Source of the DNA: Nageia nagi
Taxonomy: Eukaryota > Pinophyta
DNA: 64,000 nucleotides
NCBI GenBank assembly: GCA_050084985.1
Contig: JBITNC010000001.1
Location: 120,838,001 to 120,902,000 of the forward strand
Direction: 5' to 3'
The notes below the pieces were generated by a model, which was given only the letters and a program-made list of their open reading frames with translations, was not told the DNA's origin and did no database searches. Positions 25,850 through 37,490 of this stretch are shown one piece after another; the first letter of the stretch is position 1; each line of letters begins with the position of its first letter. Made by a program: the position numbers and the translations under genes.

Positions 25850-27560
25850 TAGAACTAGTAGCCCTACTAGAGCCACTACCCCCACACCTAACCTTGTATT
25901 TCTCAACCCTCACTTTCTCTTCACTTTCTTATCTCTCAAAATTATGTAGCTACTCATAAATATCCTAGATATGTGCATTTTCTCTTTTAGGTCCTAGTAT
26001 AGGCTAGTGTAGTCTCCTCCTCCATATCATAGTCGACCCTATAGCTCCCTAATTTTGACATCCTTTTGCATCACAAGCCTATGTAGCTAAAACACATCTA
26101 GTTTAGGATCCTTATAATATATAGATAAAAATCACATATTAGTATTGCACACATTTACAAATAAAACAAAAATATATGTATAAGATAAAAAGAATAAGTA
26201 CCATCATCATCCTCCTCATCCTCAGTCACATCTGTATCCCCCTCTATGTTGAGCTCATAATCATACTAGTTTGGGTCAATCTCCTCATTATCATCATTAT
26301 TGGCATCTAGTATCTCATCATGTGCATCACCCATGTCATATTAACCCCATCCTACCTATGTGTACCCTATGTCCCACCTAGTTGGTGCCTCACTTTTGTT
26401 AGTTGCATCTCCCTCATCCTCAAGCTAGTCTACCTCATGTATACCTAGGTGATGACGATTATGTCCTTACCACTAATCCATGTAGTCCTTAGTATGCTCA
26501 AGATCATCTATGTTTGGGTCATACTCAAAGTTAGAGTCCTCATTGGGGGATGTCCAATTGAAATCCTAATCTGATACTAGCTCATAGTCCTCCATAAAAT
26601 CCCTATTATGGTAGTAGTGTACTACTATCCTATAAACATTTAGTATCCCTTATTGCATCCCAAACTACTAGAGTACTCACTCTAACCTATATGGATTAAC
26701 CAATACCTTGCATGCCTAAATATATGTCAAGTGTCTCACCCAGGATAGCTCATACATAACCTCATCCCATTATGGGGCATATCTGTATGGATGCTAATAC
26801 ATCTATGACTCCTTGAATGTGTTAAACTATATCCTCCATCCCTCTAGATTGACATCAAGAAAGTTAGAACCATGTGTAGTAGCCCATAGCTACCATGTGG
26901 GCACATCATCAGGTAGGTATAGTGGTAGAGAGGCCGATTCAGATATGCCTATGTGATCATAGGCCCATACCTATAGTATCATAGAATGATTCACCTATCT
27001 CCCCCCTCTATCCACCTCAATGAAAGAATGCAAATCATGATATAATTGTACTAAAATAGTTAGGCACCATGCATATCATTGCTCATGTAGAATAACATCC
27101 CTAATAATAAGAATCATCCCCATAGGAGATGTCTCATACTCTTATCTAGATAGATAATAACATCTAGTAAGTAGGCAATAAGAAGCCTTAATTGTAGGTT
27201 AGCCCATGCTAGAGGATCCTCTACCACATGTCACATTAGGGAAACTCCCCACTTCTTATGGTTCACCTCATCTAAGCCTATGAGCCATATAGCCCACTCC
27301 TCTACTCATTCCATGCTAGGAACGGGGACCATGTTCACTAGCTTACCTTTGATAGGTGCTTAATGATCTTGTAGATATCCTCAAGTGTCACTGCAATCTC
27401 CTTAATGGGTAAGTGAAAGGTGTTAGAATTAGGATCCCACCTCTCCATAAAAGTTATCAACATGTCCTAATCATGATAAATGTAATCAGCAAAAGCCAAG
27501 AAGCTCAAGGAGACAACCTCAAGCATGCTTCAAATCTCCTCTGATTAGAGCCATTATTGT
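25850..27560 (-). pseudogene. PMD ORF, antisense in element E1
   Basis: Minus-strand reading from 27450 gives ERWDPNSNTFHLPIKEIAVT, LEDIYKI and APIKGKLVNMVPVPSME, then VEEWAIWLIGLDEVNHKKWG (to about 27230). This is the hallmark first half of the plant mobile domain. It continues with AWCLTILVQLYHDLHSF and ILYVWAYDHIGI (27070-26930), homologous to the plus-strand PMD in E2. After it come LATTHGSNFLDVNLEGWRI-like sequence, an acidic region at about 26550-26200 and a Gly/Ser-rich tail near 25900. Many TAG/TGA stops are present, often where Gln or Trp would be expected. Position opposite to gag matches E0 and E2. PMD occurs in host proteins and in some plant transposons; its role in an LTR element is unknown. 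Confidence 0.7.
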
Positions 27561-28529
27561 GTAATAATAAAAGTAGTACTCTTCCTAGAAGCCTTCATGT
27601 AATAGTTATGATCCTACAAAAAGCACCCAAAAAAATAATATTAGTTTAGTTATTAATGCACAATTTTTTGAGTTTTACATAATAGAAAAGAGGACTACCC
27701 ACAATTCAAACTATAGTAAAAGAGGACCACCCATGGTCCAAACTAGGGCATAAGAGACCACCAACAACCCTCTACCCATATAGAATGATGACAAAATTTC
27801 ATGTGCAGGGTCATATAGAAAATACTAACTTTATCATAGAGGCACAAAAATGAAAAATAGTACTAAAATTCAAAAATGAAATCAAAGATATTCTAATGGG
27901 TAAAACCCTAGGGATAGAATGCTAGATTTATAGGAAAGTTATAAAAACATAGGAAAAAGCAAGAATAAACCAAAAAAAAGATAGGTAAAGATGATTTACC
28001 TAATGATTAGTAGGGGAGTTCATCACCAAAGTAGCTTTATGTCCCTCCTAACATGTGATCGATAAAGCCATGATAGGAAGATATGAAAAAGAAGCAAAAG
28101 CAATCATAGGTTGATAGTATCAAAGTCAAGAATAGGTACCCATTGAATAGGTTCTCAAAACTCCTAAGCACTCTCCACTCTAAAAATGCAAGCAAGTGAT
28201 AATGAAAGGGGGGTCAAACCCTATATATAAGATTTCAAAAGCACATATCCCTAGATAGTCTTGATTTATGCACCTATGGATAACAAGTAGGTAAATGAAG
28301 TAGTCAATCAGAATCAGCAAGAAATATATCATTATCTAGGTTTTACAATTTTTAAAAATTCCTTAAGAAAAGGACCACTTGTGATCTTCTTCTATTAGGC
28401 ATTAAGGACCATAGGTGGTGTACTATCAAACTAGATCACCTACATTCCTTGTTTTGTTAAATTGAATATCCTAATTTGCTAGACATAATGAAGAATTACC
28501 TATATGGCTATATCCTAGATTATATTTTG
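27561..28529. other. Unassigned interior DNA of E1
   Basis: I see no recognised gene. A short direct repeat (AGAGGACCACCCATGGTCCAAACTA and variants) lies around 27690-27760. Confidence 0.35.
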
Positions 28530-28925
28530 TTATATGCCTCTTGGCATGGGGTTTTAGCTCCCACATAGACATCATAATTCTTTAGCATGAATTTTTAGGC
28601 TTTATCACATATAATCTAGCCTCTTAGTGTAGAGTTTTAGCTCTTATCATATTATCATGCCTCTTGGCATAGAGTTTTATCTCTCATCATCATATCATGC
28701 CTCTTGGTGCAAAGTTTTATCTCTCATCATCATATCATGCCTCTTGGTGTAGAGTTTTAGCTTTCATCATCATATCATGCCTCTTGGTGTAGAGTTTTAG
28801 CTCTCATTATCATATCATGCCTCTTGGAACAAAGTTTCAACTCTCATCATCATATCATGCCCCTTGGCATAGAATTTCATCTCTCATATTATCATGCCTC
28901 TTGGCATGGAATTAAGCTCCCATTC
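28530..28925. repeat. Minisatellite, 40-bp unit
   Basis: About eight units of CTCTCATCATCATATCATGC plus CTCTTGGTGTAGAGTTTTAG; central copies are exactly 40 bp apart, with flanking copies degenerate. Not a multiple of three, unlike the 24-bp arrays. Confidence 0.9.
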
Positions 28926-28989
28926 TACAATATACTATTTGCTTATGTTTGTCAAGGTTGTCATATGTCATATGTTATCTTGTTGATAA

Positions 28990-29115
28990 AGTCATGTGTG
29001 GTAAATGTGTGGTCATGTGTTGTCATGTGCGGTCATGTGTGGTCATGAGTGGTCATGTGTGGTCATGAGTGGTAATGTGTGGTCATGTGTTTTCATGTAT
29101 GGTCATGTGTTATCA
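28990..29115. repeat. Short tandem repeat, 10-bp unit (GTGGTCATGT)
   Basis: Around a dozen units of GTGGTCATGT with GAG/TTG variants. It lies between the 40-bp array and the 3' LTR of E1. Confidence 0.9.
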
Positions 29116-29346
29116 GTATCATGACAAGGGGCAAATTGAAAAAAAAAAACATCATAGCAAGGAGTTTTCTCAACCCATATCTAGCTTTTACATATTTTTC
29201 TATATTACAATCTTTGTTGAAATTTAGATTGATTAACGTTAGCATTATGCTTATCAATGCTTGCTAGCACTTCATTGCTATGACATCTTGATTTGTACTT
29301 TAAATGAAAAATCTCAAATGCACCTAGTGATATCAATTTCTCATCC

Positions 29347-29357
29347 AAAGTGGGGCA
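29347..29357 (+). other. Polypurine tract of E1
   Basis: AAAGTGGGGCA immediately before the 3' LTR, comparable to AAAGAGGGGCAAAA before LTR L1, so the two families share the plus-strand priming motif. Confidence 0.6.
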
Positions 29358-30159
29358 TTTTTTATCGCATAAAAATTTATTTATGAATTTTAATAAATAT
29401 ATTTGCTTGTACTAACATACACACCTAGAATATTTAATGCAATGATATCAATTCTTATCTTGAATATGGTTATAATGTCAATGTTTATTTTGAATATATG
29501 GTTGTCTTGAATATCATTATGTATCATGCGCTAACCCTACTTATGTAGGTACATGTTGACCTAAGGAGTAGGTCATATTATTATCTATATAAATAGGGAT
29601 CTAATAGTAAGTCCACATTAAAGAGATACATGATCCCATATCTGGTCTTGGTGGTGGCAATCCTTTAGGTGTCTCTTGATGCTGCCATTCAAGGTTGTGG
29701 TTTGTGTACTTCCTTACATAAGTTATTCTGACATAGGAAATATATATTCTAATTGAAACATATATATTCAAATAACTGACTCAATTTGAAAGCAAAGGAC
29801 ACTCTGATGAAGACCATCGATTCTCCTTATTCATGCTAAATACACCATCGATGCTCCTCTTGTACAACATATAGACTACCTGCAATCATCTTTTCATGGT
29901 ATTTTAGGTTATAGCTTTTGGAGTAGGATTACTCTATCATCCATATATCAAATATATCATCATTATTTGGTGTCAAGTTCACTTCATAAGGTAAGTATAC
30001 AAATCACAGATCTTGATTGGTATTGGCATCCTAATTCTAGTGTGGCTATCTTCTTCATCTATTTTTCTATATGGTCTAAATTGCTATCCATAGATCAAAA
30101 TAGGTATTTTGGGTTTTGTAATTATTTATTCATTTACATTCTCAAAATATTTGTAAACA
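29358..30159 (+). repeat. 3' LTR of E1
   Basis: 802 bp, homologous to 22391-23166; it keeps the ~25 bp missing from the 5' copy (around 29371-29396). Ends TTTGTAAACA. Differences from the 5' copy are scattered substitutions, indicating an old insertion. Confidence 0.85.
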
Positions 30160-32590
30160 TTTCATATTTTATGCAATGATCTCATGTTATGCAAAATAAT
30201 AAGCTTTGGTTTAAGTTATCCATACCCAATAATGATCAACATGTACACAAATTAAAAGCACCAAACTAGGTCATCCATATCCAAATCATATATGCAAAAT
30301 ATAAGCATCAAATTAGGTCATTTGTATTCAAAATAATAATAAACATAAATTCAAAAGAGAGAAATTCAATTAAAGTTGATTATATTAAACATAATGGTCA
30401 AAATGTAAGTAATGAAGAACTATAAAAATATATCATGCATACTCAATATAGAAATTTACATGTATGCAAAGTAAGGAATTCACTAAGATTACACCATCCA
30501 TTCCAAGTAAAACTCAATTACATCCTTTCAAGTATTCATATTTCCAACAAATATGAGAAGCCTTTTGTTAAAATTAATTTGCAACAAAAGTCCTAATTCC
30601 ATGCTCAAAATCATGTCAGTTTCTACTTCTATTTGAAATATTTGAATTAACATATACTTTATTCTAGGTTATGCTTATAGTTAGTATTTTTGTAATTCAA
30701 ACTCAATAAATCCCTATGAAATACAACCATGAATGTAGACTTAAAACATAACTATAATATTCATAATTTATCATTTTAGAAAAAAGCCATTTCAATTCAA
30801 ATTTTGTATATAAAAATGAGCAAAACAAGCATGAGAAAGGATATTATTTAACCACTTCCTATTTTCTCTTACTTATACAATTGTAATTCCTCTCTTTCAT
30901 ATGTTTTATTTCTTAGTGAAAATCCCAAATCATTGTGAGCTAATTTTGTAAGCTCTTTTTGAATGAGAGTTCTACATGGTATTAAGAGGACTCATATCAT
31001 CTCTACAATTTACCATAAAATTCCTTCAAACCTAGTAAAGAGTATTCCTCATCATTCCTTCTCCTAACTCTCAATATGCACCTCTCAAACTCTTAAGAAT
31101 AGAATTTTCAAGATGCTTATGGTCTGTATTAACTCATGTTGGAGGGGAAATGTGCTCAAATATTACCACATCTTCATTCTTAACAACTCTTGCTTCATTT
31201 TACCTTATTTTATTTAATCTGGTGGAGTAAGCATTCTCCTAATATTCCCCTATGCTTTATCAAATAAAAATAATTTTTACCTATCCAAATCAACATTCAA
31301 TATACAAATTTATGAATCATCAAATGGTTTTCTTAATGTTTCCTATGGAATCTTCAACACCGATTTTCAAGGCTAGATTTCAACAAGCCAATGGTTGATA
31401 TTTAATAGCATAATGCATTTTATATTACCATGAGTAATCCTTCATAAAATGGTTCTCACCCATAATAGAAAGGATTTTGAAATAAAATATAATTTTTCAA
31501 ACATTAAGTTCATGTTAAATGTAAAGGAAGGTTCCCAAATGGATACACTAGGAATGTATATTCTACACACACCCTAATTTAATTATTTCTCACATAATTT
31601 GTAACTAATGTTTCTTTGTAATGGAATGATTTAACCATCATGGAAAATATTCTTATATGTTATGTAAAGAAGAGGAAGATTGGAAACTAAGGTTCTTGGA
31701 GAATATCTCCATTTTTAAATATAGTATCCCCAAATAATTTTAATACCTCAAATGCTAGAATGGTGATATCTTGTTAAATATAATATTTCCAATAATTTCA
31801 TAGGTTTTTATCCATATAACATTACCATGGTAACATTTGAAAAAGCATTTTTTTCTAGTTTATGCACTAAATCAAAACTCACCATATTATTGTATATTTT
31901 CTTGGTTTAATTTTCAAAATGCAATAAGATCAAAATAATTAGGTCCATAGAGTGCAAGCTTGTATAATCATATAAAGTAGGCTCTTGTATATGCACATAT
32001 TTTATCCTTATTAAAGATCATATAATCCATTTCTAATTAAGAAATATAATAGTAATAAAAAATCATAGATACCAAGTTGTAAGGTTTATAAAACTCTTAA
32101 CAATTAACAATTCCATATATCCTTTATGTTTTAAATTTAATAAAACTCTTCAATGTCATAGGATATAATTATCAAACTAGCATTTTAGTCATTTTGATGC
32201 ATAAAGGTAGAGTAGTTTTTAAAAAATCTAAAATTTTATACACATACAAAAGAAACAACCTAACACATGATGTGGAGATATTAATATTGGTTTGTTACTT
32301 TAAAAAATAAAGATTTTATTTTATAAGGTTAGATTTACATTATAAATATATCAATAAAGTATTTAACATTTATATAAATAACTATATTTATTCAATATGA
32401 GATAATAAAAAGGGTGAAACTTCCCTAAAAAATGGCTAATGGCATATGCAAGATTGACCATTGCAAAAGCCCCATATTTTGATTTGATTATGTGCTACCT
32501 TGCATTCTCAACCATTTATATTGTGCAAACTAATAAGGAAATTAGATAAATATTATTAACTATATATAGTTTTTAAAATTCAATTCTTAT
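30160..32590. other. Mostly unassigned AT-rich DNA
   Basis: No coding region recognised. At 30973-30990 the sequence TTCTACATGGTATTAAGAGG resembles an LTR end followed by an initiator-Met-type primer site (TGGTATCAGAGC), so a decayed Ty1/copia LTR may end near 30976. No partner LTR was identified, so no element is called. Confidence 0.3.
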
Positions 32591-32595
32591 GTTTT

Positions 32596-32665
32596 CCCAT
32601 GTTAGGTTGTTTAGGTAAGTGTTGCAAATGGTTTAAGAGAGGTCCAAGTTCTAATCCCCGATCTA
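32596..32665 (+). repeat. Possible tRNA-derived SINE head
   Basis: An A-box-like TAGGTTGTTTAGG at about 32603 and a B-box-like AAGTTCTAATCCCC at about 32645, about 43 bp apart, as in tRNA genes and plant SINEs. The cloverleaf is not preserved, so it is not a functional tRNA. A poly(A) or T-rich tail and target duplication were not established. Confidence 0.35.
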
Positions 32666-33079
32666 ACATGTGGAGGAAATTCAAAAATCATGTAGAAAAT
32701 TGCAAGAGCAATTGAACCAATGTGCAATTCTTGGGTGATATTTGATGGAATAGATATCCCAAGTCATGGCTTCTCAAAATGAATCATACATTTAAATGAT
32801 CAAGGAGAAGGTGGGAAGGAGGGAAGGGATATTTGAGAGGAAAAGAGTAGGAAGAAAAACAAAGCACAATAAGGGAAACAACTACAATAAGTTGGAAAAT
32901 GCAAGTGAACATGACCAAGGTAAATACCCTTAATGGACCCCTCTACTATGTGGGTGGTGGGTCCCCTAAACTTATTGGAGGAATAAAGAAAAATGAATCA
33001 TGTATGATTGAGCTAGGAATTCTTGTTGAAATACAAAAAGGTTAATTATGACAATGACATGTATAGAATCATTATCCTT

Positions 33080-34320
33080 CATGAAGCATATGAAAAAATC
33101 AAATCTATAAGAAAATTTCTCTTGTTAGTAAATTTATGGGAGCTAGACTAATTTTGGAAAATATTAGGAAATTATTAAAAGTAACTATTTGATAAAGGGT
33201 AGAGTAGATCTAGCAATTCTTCCTTTTTATTTTCTCTTATTTGACTACAATCTATGTGAGGATTTATAATGGGTATTAGATAATGGACCTTGATGGTTTG
33301 GAAAAATTGGTCTACACTTTGAAAATGATATGCAGGATTTAGATCAAGAAAGGAATCTTTTTATCTTGCACCAATATGGGTAACATTGCCAAATCTCCCA
33401 CTTGAATTTTGATTTGCTGAAGCAATAATAGGTCTAACAAGCACATTGGGTGGACTCATATGTTTAGAAAAATATACAATCTATATAGTGTGGCTTTTAA
33501 CTCAACTAGGTTTTATGCAAACATTGATATTATAAAACCACTATAAACCAAAATATGCCTAAAAATTTATAAAGGAGAGCACATATAAGAAATATCATAT
33601 GAATTAAAGCTATTAGCTTGCTTGATATGTAAAATCTAAATATATTTAGCCAAGGATTTTCTAGCAAGATCAAAGCAACAACAACAATCACCTCAGAGAA
33701 AAATAAATATGTAATGGAGATAGATGAATAGAAGAAATGAGATTATAAACCAAGATAAAGAAAAAGAGAAATAAATTCAAGAGGAAGAATCATCAAAAGA
33801 TCATGAGTTAAGGAATGAATGAAATCAAGTAAACTAAAGCATAAAAGGAGATAATAATCCCCTAAATAAGATACCATATCCAACAACAAATAGATTTTTA
33901 TCTTTATTATAGTCATAGGAAGAACTCAAAAATGATAAATATAATATAAATGATGTGAAAATATCATAATTGTAAGAAACATAGTACACTACAAAGGATG
34001 AAGAAGAAGTTAAATCATCACAAAGAAATGTAGCAAAGGAGGAAGGGGAAGAAGAAGAGGAAAATATAGAATAAGAAGAGAAAATAAGAGAACAAGAGGA
34101 GCTAGAGAGGGGAGAGAAAAATATACAACAAGTGAAGAGAAATTATTAGGAAATAACATAAAATAAGGGGATGAGAAATGGAGTAAAGTTAAAAATAAAG
34201 AAAAAAAGAGAGATAATAAAGAGAATACAAATCCAAGTACAAAAATCGTAAGAAACAAAAGAAGTATTGCAGATTGTAGAAAATAAGGGAAAAGATGAAC
34301 AAGGGAAAAGAAAATAACAC
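33080..34320 (+). pseudogene. LINE ORF1 (DUF4283-like RNA-binding protein), decayed
   Basis: ORF1 of a plant L1-like retrotransposon. The translation shows SKFMGARLILENIRKLLK, then KGRVDLAILPFYFLLFDYN, VLDNGPWWFGKIGLHFEN and, after a frame change, APIWVTLPNLPLEF and IGLTSTLGGLICLEKYT (33120-33470). This is the DUF4283 pattern 'ILD.GPW.F...L.L' to 'PIWV.L..LPLE.W....I..I.S.IG'. After 33640 the translation is highly charged and lysine/glutamate-rich (33650-34320), as in the C-terminal part of such ORF1 proteins. Stops and frameshifts interrupt it. It lies upstream of the endonuclease part on the same strand. The 5' end of the LINE is not fixed; purine-rich DNA from about 32790 may be its 5' UTR. 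Confidence 0.65.
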
Positions 34321-34331
34321 TTAAGCATATA

Positions 34332-35421
34332 ATGGAGTACGAAGATCCATCTCTAGAAAACCTAAATGAAGATCATTTGTTAGAATATTGCAACTTACCT
34401 AGGAAATAAAAAGTTGTTAGGGATTTTTTATCAAGAGAATATAAGCTAGATATAGTACTACTTCATAAAACTAAAGTAGAATTGCACAAGATTCAGGAGA
34501 TTAAAGCATGAATATGGAATTTAGCACACCAGTAAGTAATTGGGATAATTGATAGATTAGGAGCCTATAGATGATGTCAAACCCTAAAAAGGTGGAAATA
34601 TAGAGAATTCAATTTGCTTCATCCATATGTATATAAGCCAAGGTAACATATCTTGATAGTAAATTCTCTTTTATACAACGTAATGTTTATGCCCCAAGTT
34701 CACTAAATAATAGAGGAAGGTTTTGGGAAAAGGTAGTGGATCAAAAGGGAAACTTTATTAATGAATTGTGGCTCTTAGGTGGATACTTGAACTCACCACT
34801 AAATTTAGAGGACAAATTGGAAGGAGATGTAAATCTAGATTAGTTGGAAGAATATCAAAATAGTGACTTGATATCCTTTCCTAGAGTGGATTCAGAATAT
34901 AAACCATTGTTACTCAATTTGAAACATTTTCAAAAGAAAAAATCACCTTTTAAGTTTGAGTACTTGTGGATGTCTCATCATAGTTTTAAAAAGAATATAA
35001 CATAATGGTGGGAAAAAGAGATTAAAGGAACAACCATATATATATTATCAAAGAAATTAGAGTAAGTAAAAAGGAAACTAAAGCAATGGAACAAGTGTTT
35101 GGCAATATCCAAGTTAAGAAGAAAAATTTAAAATGGGAATTGGACATAATAGAGTAGGAAATCCTTTGAAAAGGGAGAGATAAAAAAATTAAATCAAAGG
35201 AAAAATAAATATTATTATAATACTACATTACTTTATCACAAGGGTAGATGCATTAGAAACAAAGATTAAGAATAACTTGGCTAAAATAAGGAGACAAAAA
35301 TACATGATTCTTTAAAATTCCAATGATGAGAAGAAGAAGCTTTAATAAGATAATAAAAGTGAAAAAAAAAATGGAACTATCACTAATAAAGAGTAGGAGA
35401 TAAAGAATCAAATAATATATT
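34332..35421 (+). pseudogene. LINE ORF2, 5' part: APE-like endonuclease, interrupted by LTR element
   Basis: Reads MEYEDPSLENLNEDHLLEYC, then REYKLDIVLLHKTKVE (about 34380-34480), the first endonuclease block ('NVRGL...R..L.....DI..LQETK' type). VYAPSSLNNRGRFWEKV and LWLLGGYLNSPLNLEDK follow (34685-34815), matching 'Y.P....R..FW..L......W.L.GDFN' of LINE endonucleases; the catalytic GDFN is changed to GGYLN. The region then reaches the insertion point of the chromovirus at 35421. The reading frame resumes at 41205. Decayed by stops as well as by the insertion. Confidence 0.7.
35417..35421. repeat. Target-site duplication, left (ATATT)
   Basis: ATATT directly before the 5' LTR, repeated exactly at 41205-41209 after the 3' LTR. 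A 5-bp duplication is what Ty3/gypsy integrases make. Confidence 0.9.
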
Positions 35422-35807
35422 TGTTAGGATCCCACATCCTAACATTTAATTATATTAGTAGTATACTTATGATGTAACCAGATTGTAATGTGAATACCAT
35501 AATTATTAGTAGGGTGGATTAGGGTTAGGGTTAGTATCATATAAAGATGTTGTATGGCTTGAGAATGTCATCATTCAGCTCATATTTTTGGATTTGAAGT
35601 GTAAGGAGGAAGCCCCCTCGAAGCGGCCAGCGATTCAGCTCTTATTCAGTAAAGCTATTGTGATTCAGTGTATTCATTTGCAAATTTGAGTTCTATTATT
35701 TATTGAATATTGATGAGTTTGCAGATCTGCTCTTATTTCATTGAAAAGCTGGAAATCTTGTTGTTGTTTTTGCATTATTTTATTTAAGATCTAGCAGGAT
35801 CGTAACA
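35422..35807 (+). repeat. 5' LTR of chromovirus
   Basis: Begins TGTTAGGATCCC, ends GGATCGTAACA. It contains TTAGGGTTAGGGTTAG at 35519-35534 and a CATATAAAG promoter-like motif just after it. Confidence 0.97.
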
Positions 35808-35809
35808 AG

Positions 35810-35822
35810 TGGTATTAGAGCT
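35810..35822 (+). other. Primer-binding site (initiator-Met tRNA type)
   Basis: TGGTATTAGAGCT, two bases after the LTR, differs by one C-to-T change from the usual plant TGGTATCAGAGC complement of initiator tRNA-Met. Confidence 0.85.
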
Positions 35823-36397
35823 CTTTCCAGGGCCATTTTGTTGTAGAATTTTTTTTAGAGTCTAGGCTAGAAACCTTGTGCTGGGGGTTTTAAAATATCA
35901 CGGAGGATCTATCATTTTTGGCTAAGCATGTTTGCCCATAAAGCTGCATGTGAAGTGAGGTGCATAAAACTCTACATCAATACCCAGGCCTTAGACAAAA
36001 CCCATATACAGAATCGGACTCCACGTACTGAAAGGTATATCAAAGACCATCTAGGAAAAAAAAAATTGGAATTAGGTAGGAATCTGTCAGTCATTTGTAA
36101 ACTGTAGTGCACCGGTAAGCGGTTAGCCCTGGGAAGTTACTCACCACAGAAGCCATCTCTATAGCCTCTTTCATTATGAAAGTTGGATAGGAGGGGTGTT
36201 TAGGTGGGCCTACAGAGCAAACACACCTTACCCTAGTTCGATTTTTCCACAGAAAAACAAAAAAAAAATTAACTTGGGAGGCATAAGGTGCTACAGTAAA
36301 TTAGTTCAGAGCTCAGAGTTTAGAGTTCAAAATCATAGTATCTTACAGCAAAGTAGAAAGAAATCCAAAAATAAAAATAAAAATAAAAAAATAAAAA
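35823..36397 (+). other. 5' leader of the chromovirus
   Basis: Untranslated leader between primer site and gag ATG, ending in an A-rich AAAAATAAAAATAAAAA stretch. Contains no recognised domain; the small open frame at 36196 is probably chance. Confidence 0.6.
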
Positions 36398-37490
36398 ATG
36401 GCTGAAGGGAGAAGATCTCAAGACCCGACCTTGAAGGATTTAGACCAAGAGATTCAACAGATTAAATCTGCATTGGGAGGAGTAAATCTCAAGGACATGT
36501 TTGATGATTTGAATGCAAAGTTATCAGGATTGGATCTCAAGTATAATGCCCTGGATAGGAACATAATCCAAATTCAAACATTGACACAATCAACACAACA
36601 GGCACAAACTTCATCAGTAGGAAGTTCTAATCAAAATAGGAATACCTACCAACAAGCAGGTCCATAAGCATCTATTATTCCAAGAACAACTAAGCTTGAT
36701 TTTCCTAGGTTCAATGGAGAGGACCCGACTAGTTGGATCTATCGATATGAGCAATACTTTTCCTTAAACCAAATTCCTGAGGATCAAAAGGTTAGCATTG
36801 CTTCATTTCATTTGGATCTTGAGGCTGTTCAATGGTATCAGTGGTTTGAAAGAACTAATGGCTGTCCTAATTGGGGGAATTCATAAAACAACTACTAGTC
36901 AGGTTTGGGCCGCCTGCTTTTGAGGACTTCACAGGAGCACTCACTAAGTTATGACAGACATCAACAGTAAGAGACTATCAAACCTAATTTGAGAAACTTG
37001 CAAATCATACAACAGGGTTGGATGAAGCTTTTTTCAAAAGTTGTTTTATCAGTGGCTTAAAGGAGGAAATTAAGACTGAAGTCAAAATGTTTAAACCTAA
37101 TACAATGATGGAGGCAATAGGGTTGGCAAAGTTGGCCGAGGATAAGTTCAATGCTCAACGTTGCCAAGGATGATAATAGTTTGGGACATCACCCCATCAT
37201 CCTCAAACTCCAAGAATGGATCGACCACTATAAATTAAGAGGTTAACCCCACAAGAAATGGAAGAGCGTTACAAGAAGGGACTCTGCTATAATTATGATG
37301 AGAAGTTTGGACCAGGCCATCGATGCACCACACAAAAATTATACTTATTAAATGTAAATGCTCCCAGTGACCAATCTGATGATGAGGAGGTCGAGATAGA
37401 GGAAGAGGCCACTGAAACTGGTAACACCAATGAAGATACTCCTGAAATTTCACTTAATGCTCTTGCCAAAATTTCTCTCCACAAACCATG
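36398..37490 (+). pseudogene. gag: Chromovirus gag (capsid and zinc knuckle), broken
   Basis: Starts MAEGRRSQDPTLKDLDQEIQ at the ATG after the A-rich leader. A coiled-coil-like N-terminus is followed by the capsid core: KLDFPRFNGEDPTSWIYRYE, then FHLDLEAVQWYQWF (about 36690-36850). A one-base deletion near 36880 (TGGGGGAATTC) shifts the frame; the core continues as FGPPAFEDFTGALTKL and ISGLKEEIKTEV in the new frame. The zinc knuckle at 37282-37325 reads GLCYNYDEKFGPGHRC, in which the second cysteine has become tyrosine (TAT). In-frame stops include TAA at 36665. So capsid and nucleic-acid-binding functions are lost. Confidence 0.85.

Larger units (their letters stand above)
22391..30159 (+). 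mobile_element. Ty3/gypsy Tat-like LTR element E1, gag only, with antisense PMD
   Basis: A 7.8-kb element with two LTRs (22391-23166 and 29358-30159, roughly 90% identical by eye), a PBS-like site after the 5' LTR and a polypurine tract before the 3' LTR. Its interior holds gag on plus (23204-25220), an opposite-strand PMD ORF (about 27560-25850), a 40-bp minisatellite and a 10-bp microsatellite. No RT, RNase H or integrase signature was seen in any frame between gag and the 3' LTR, so it would depend on another element's pol. A target duplication is weak: TTCCA on the left, TTTCA on the right. Confidence 0.8.

Noticed and set aside
28824-29267. Open frames in the 40-bp and 10-bp arrays
   Set aside because: Unit lengths are not multiples of three, so frames change every unit; openness is due to composition.
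30840-30990. Possible Ty1/copia LTR end and primer site (TGGTATTAAGAGG)
   Set aside because: No matching LTR partner or coding region in the flanks.
34010-34328. Minus-strand Phe/Leu-rich frames opposite the LINE
   Set aside because: Complement of the purine-rich, Lys/Glu-coding end of LINE ORF1; a shadow of a gene on plus.
37235-37484. Minus-strand frames opposite gag
   Set aside because: Shadows of the chromovirus zinc-knuckle region, which has clear motifs on plus.
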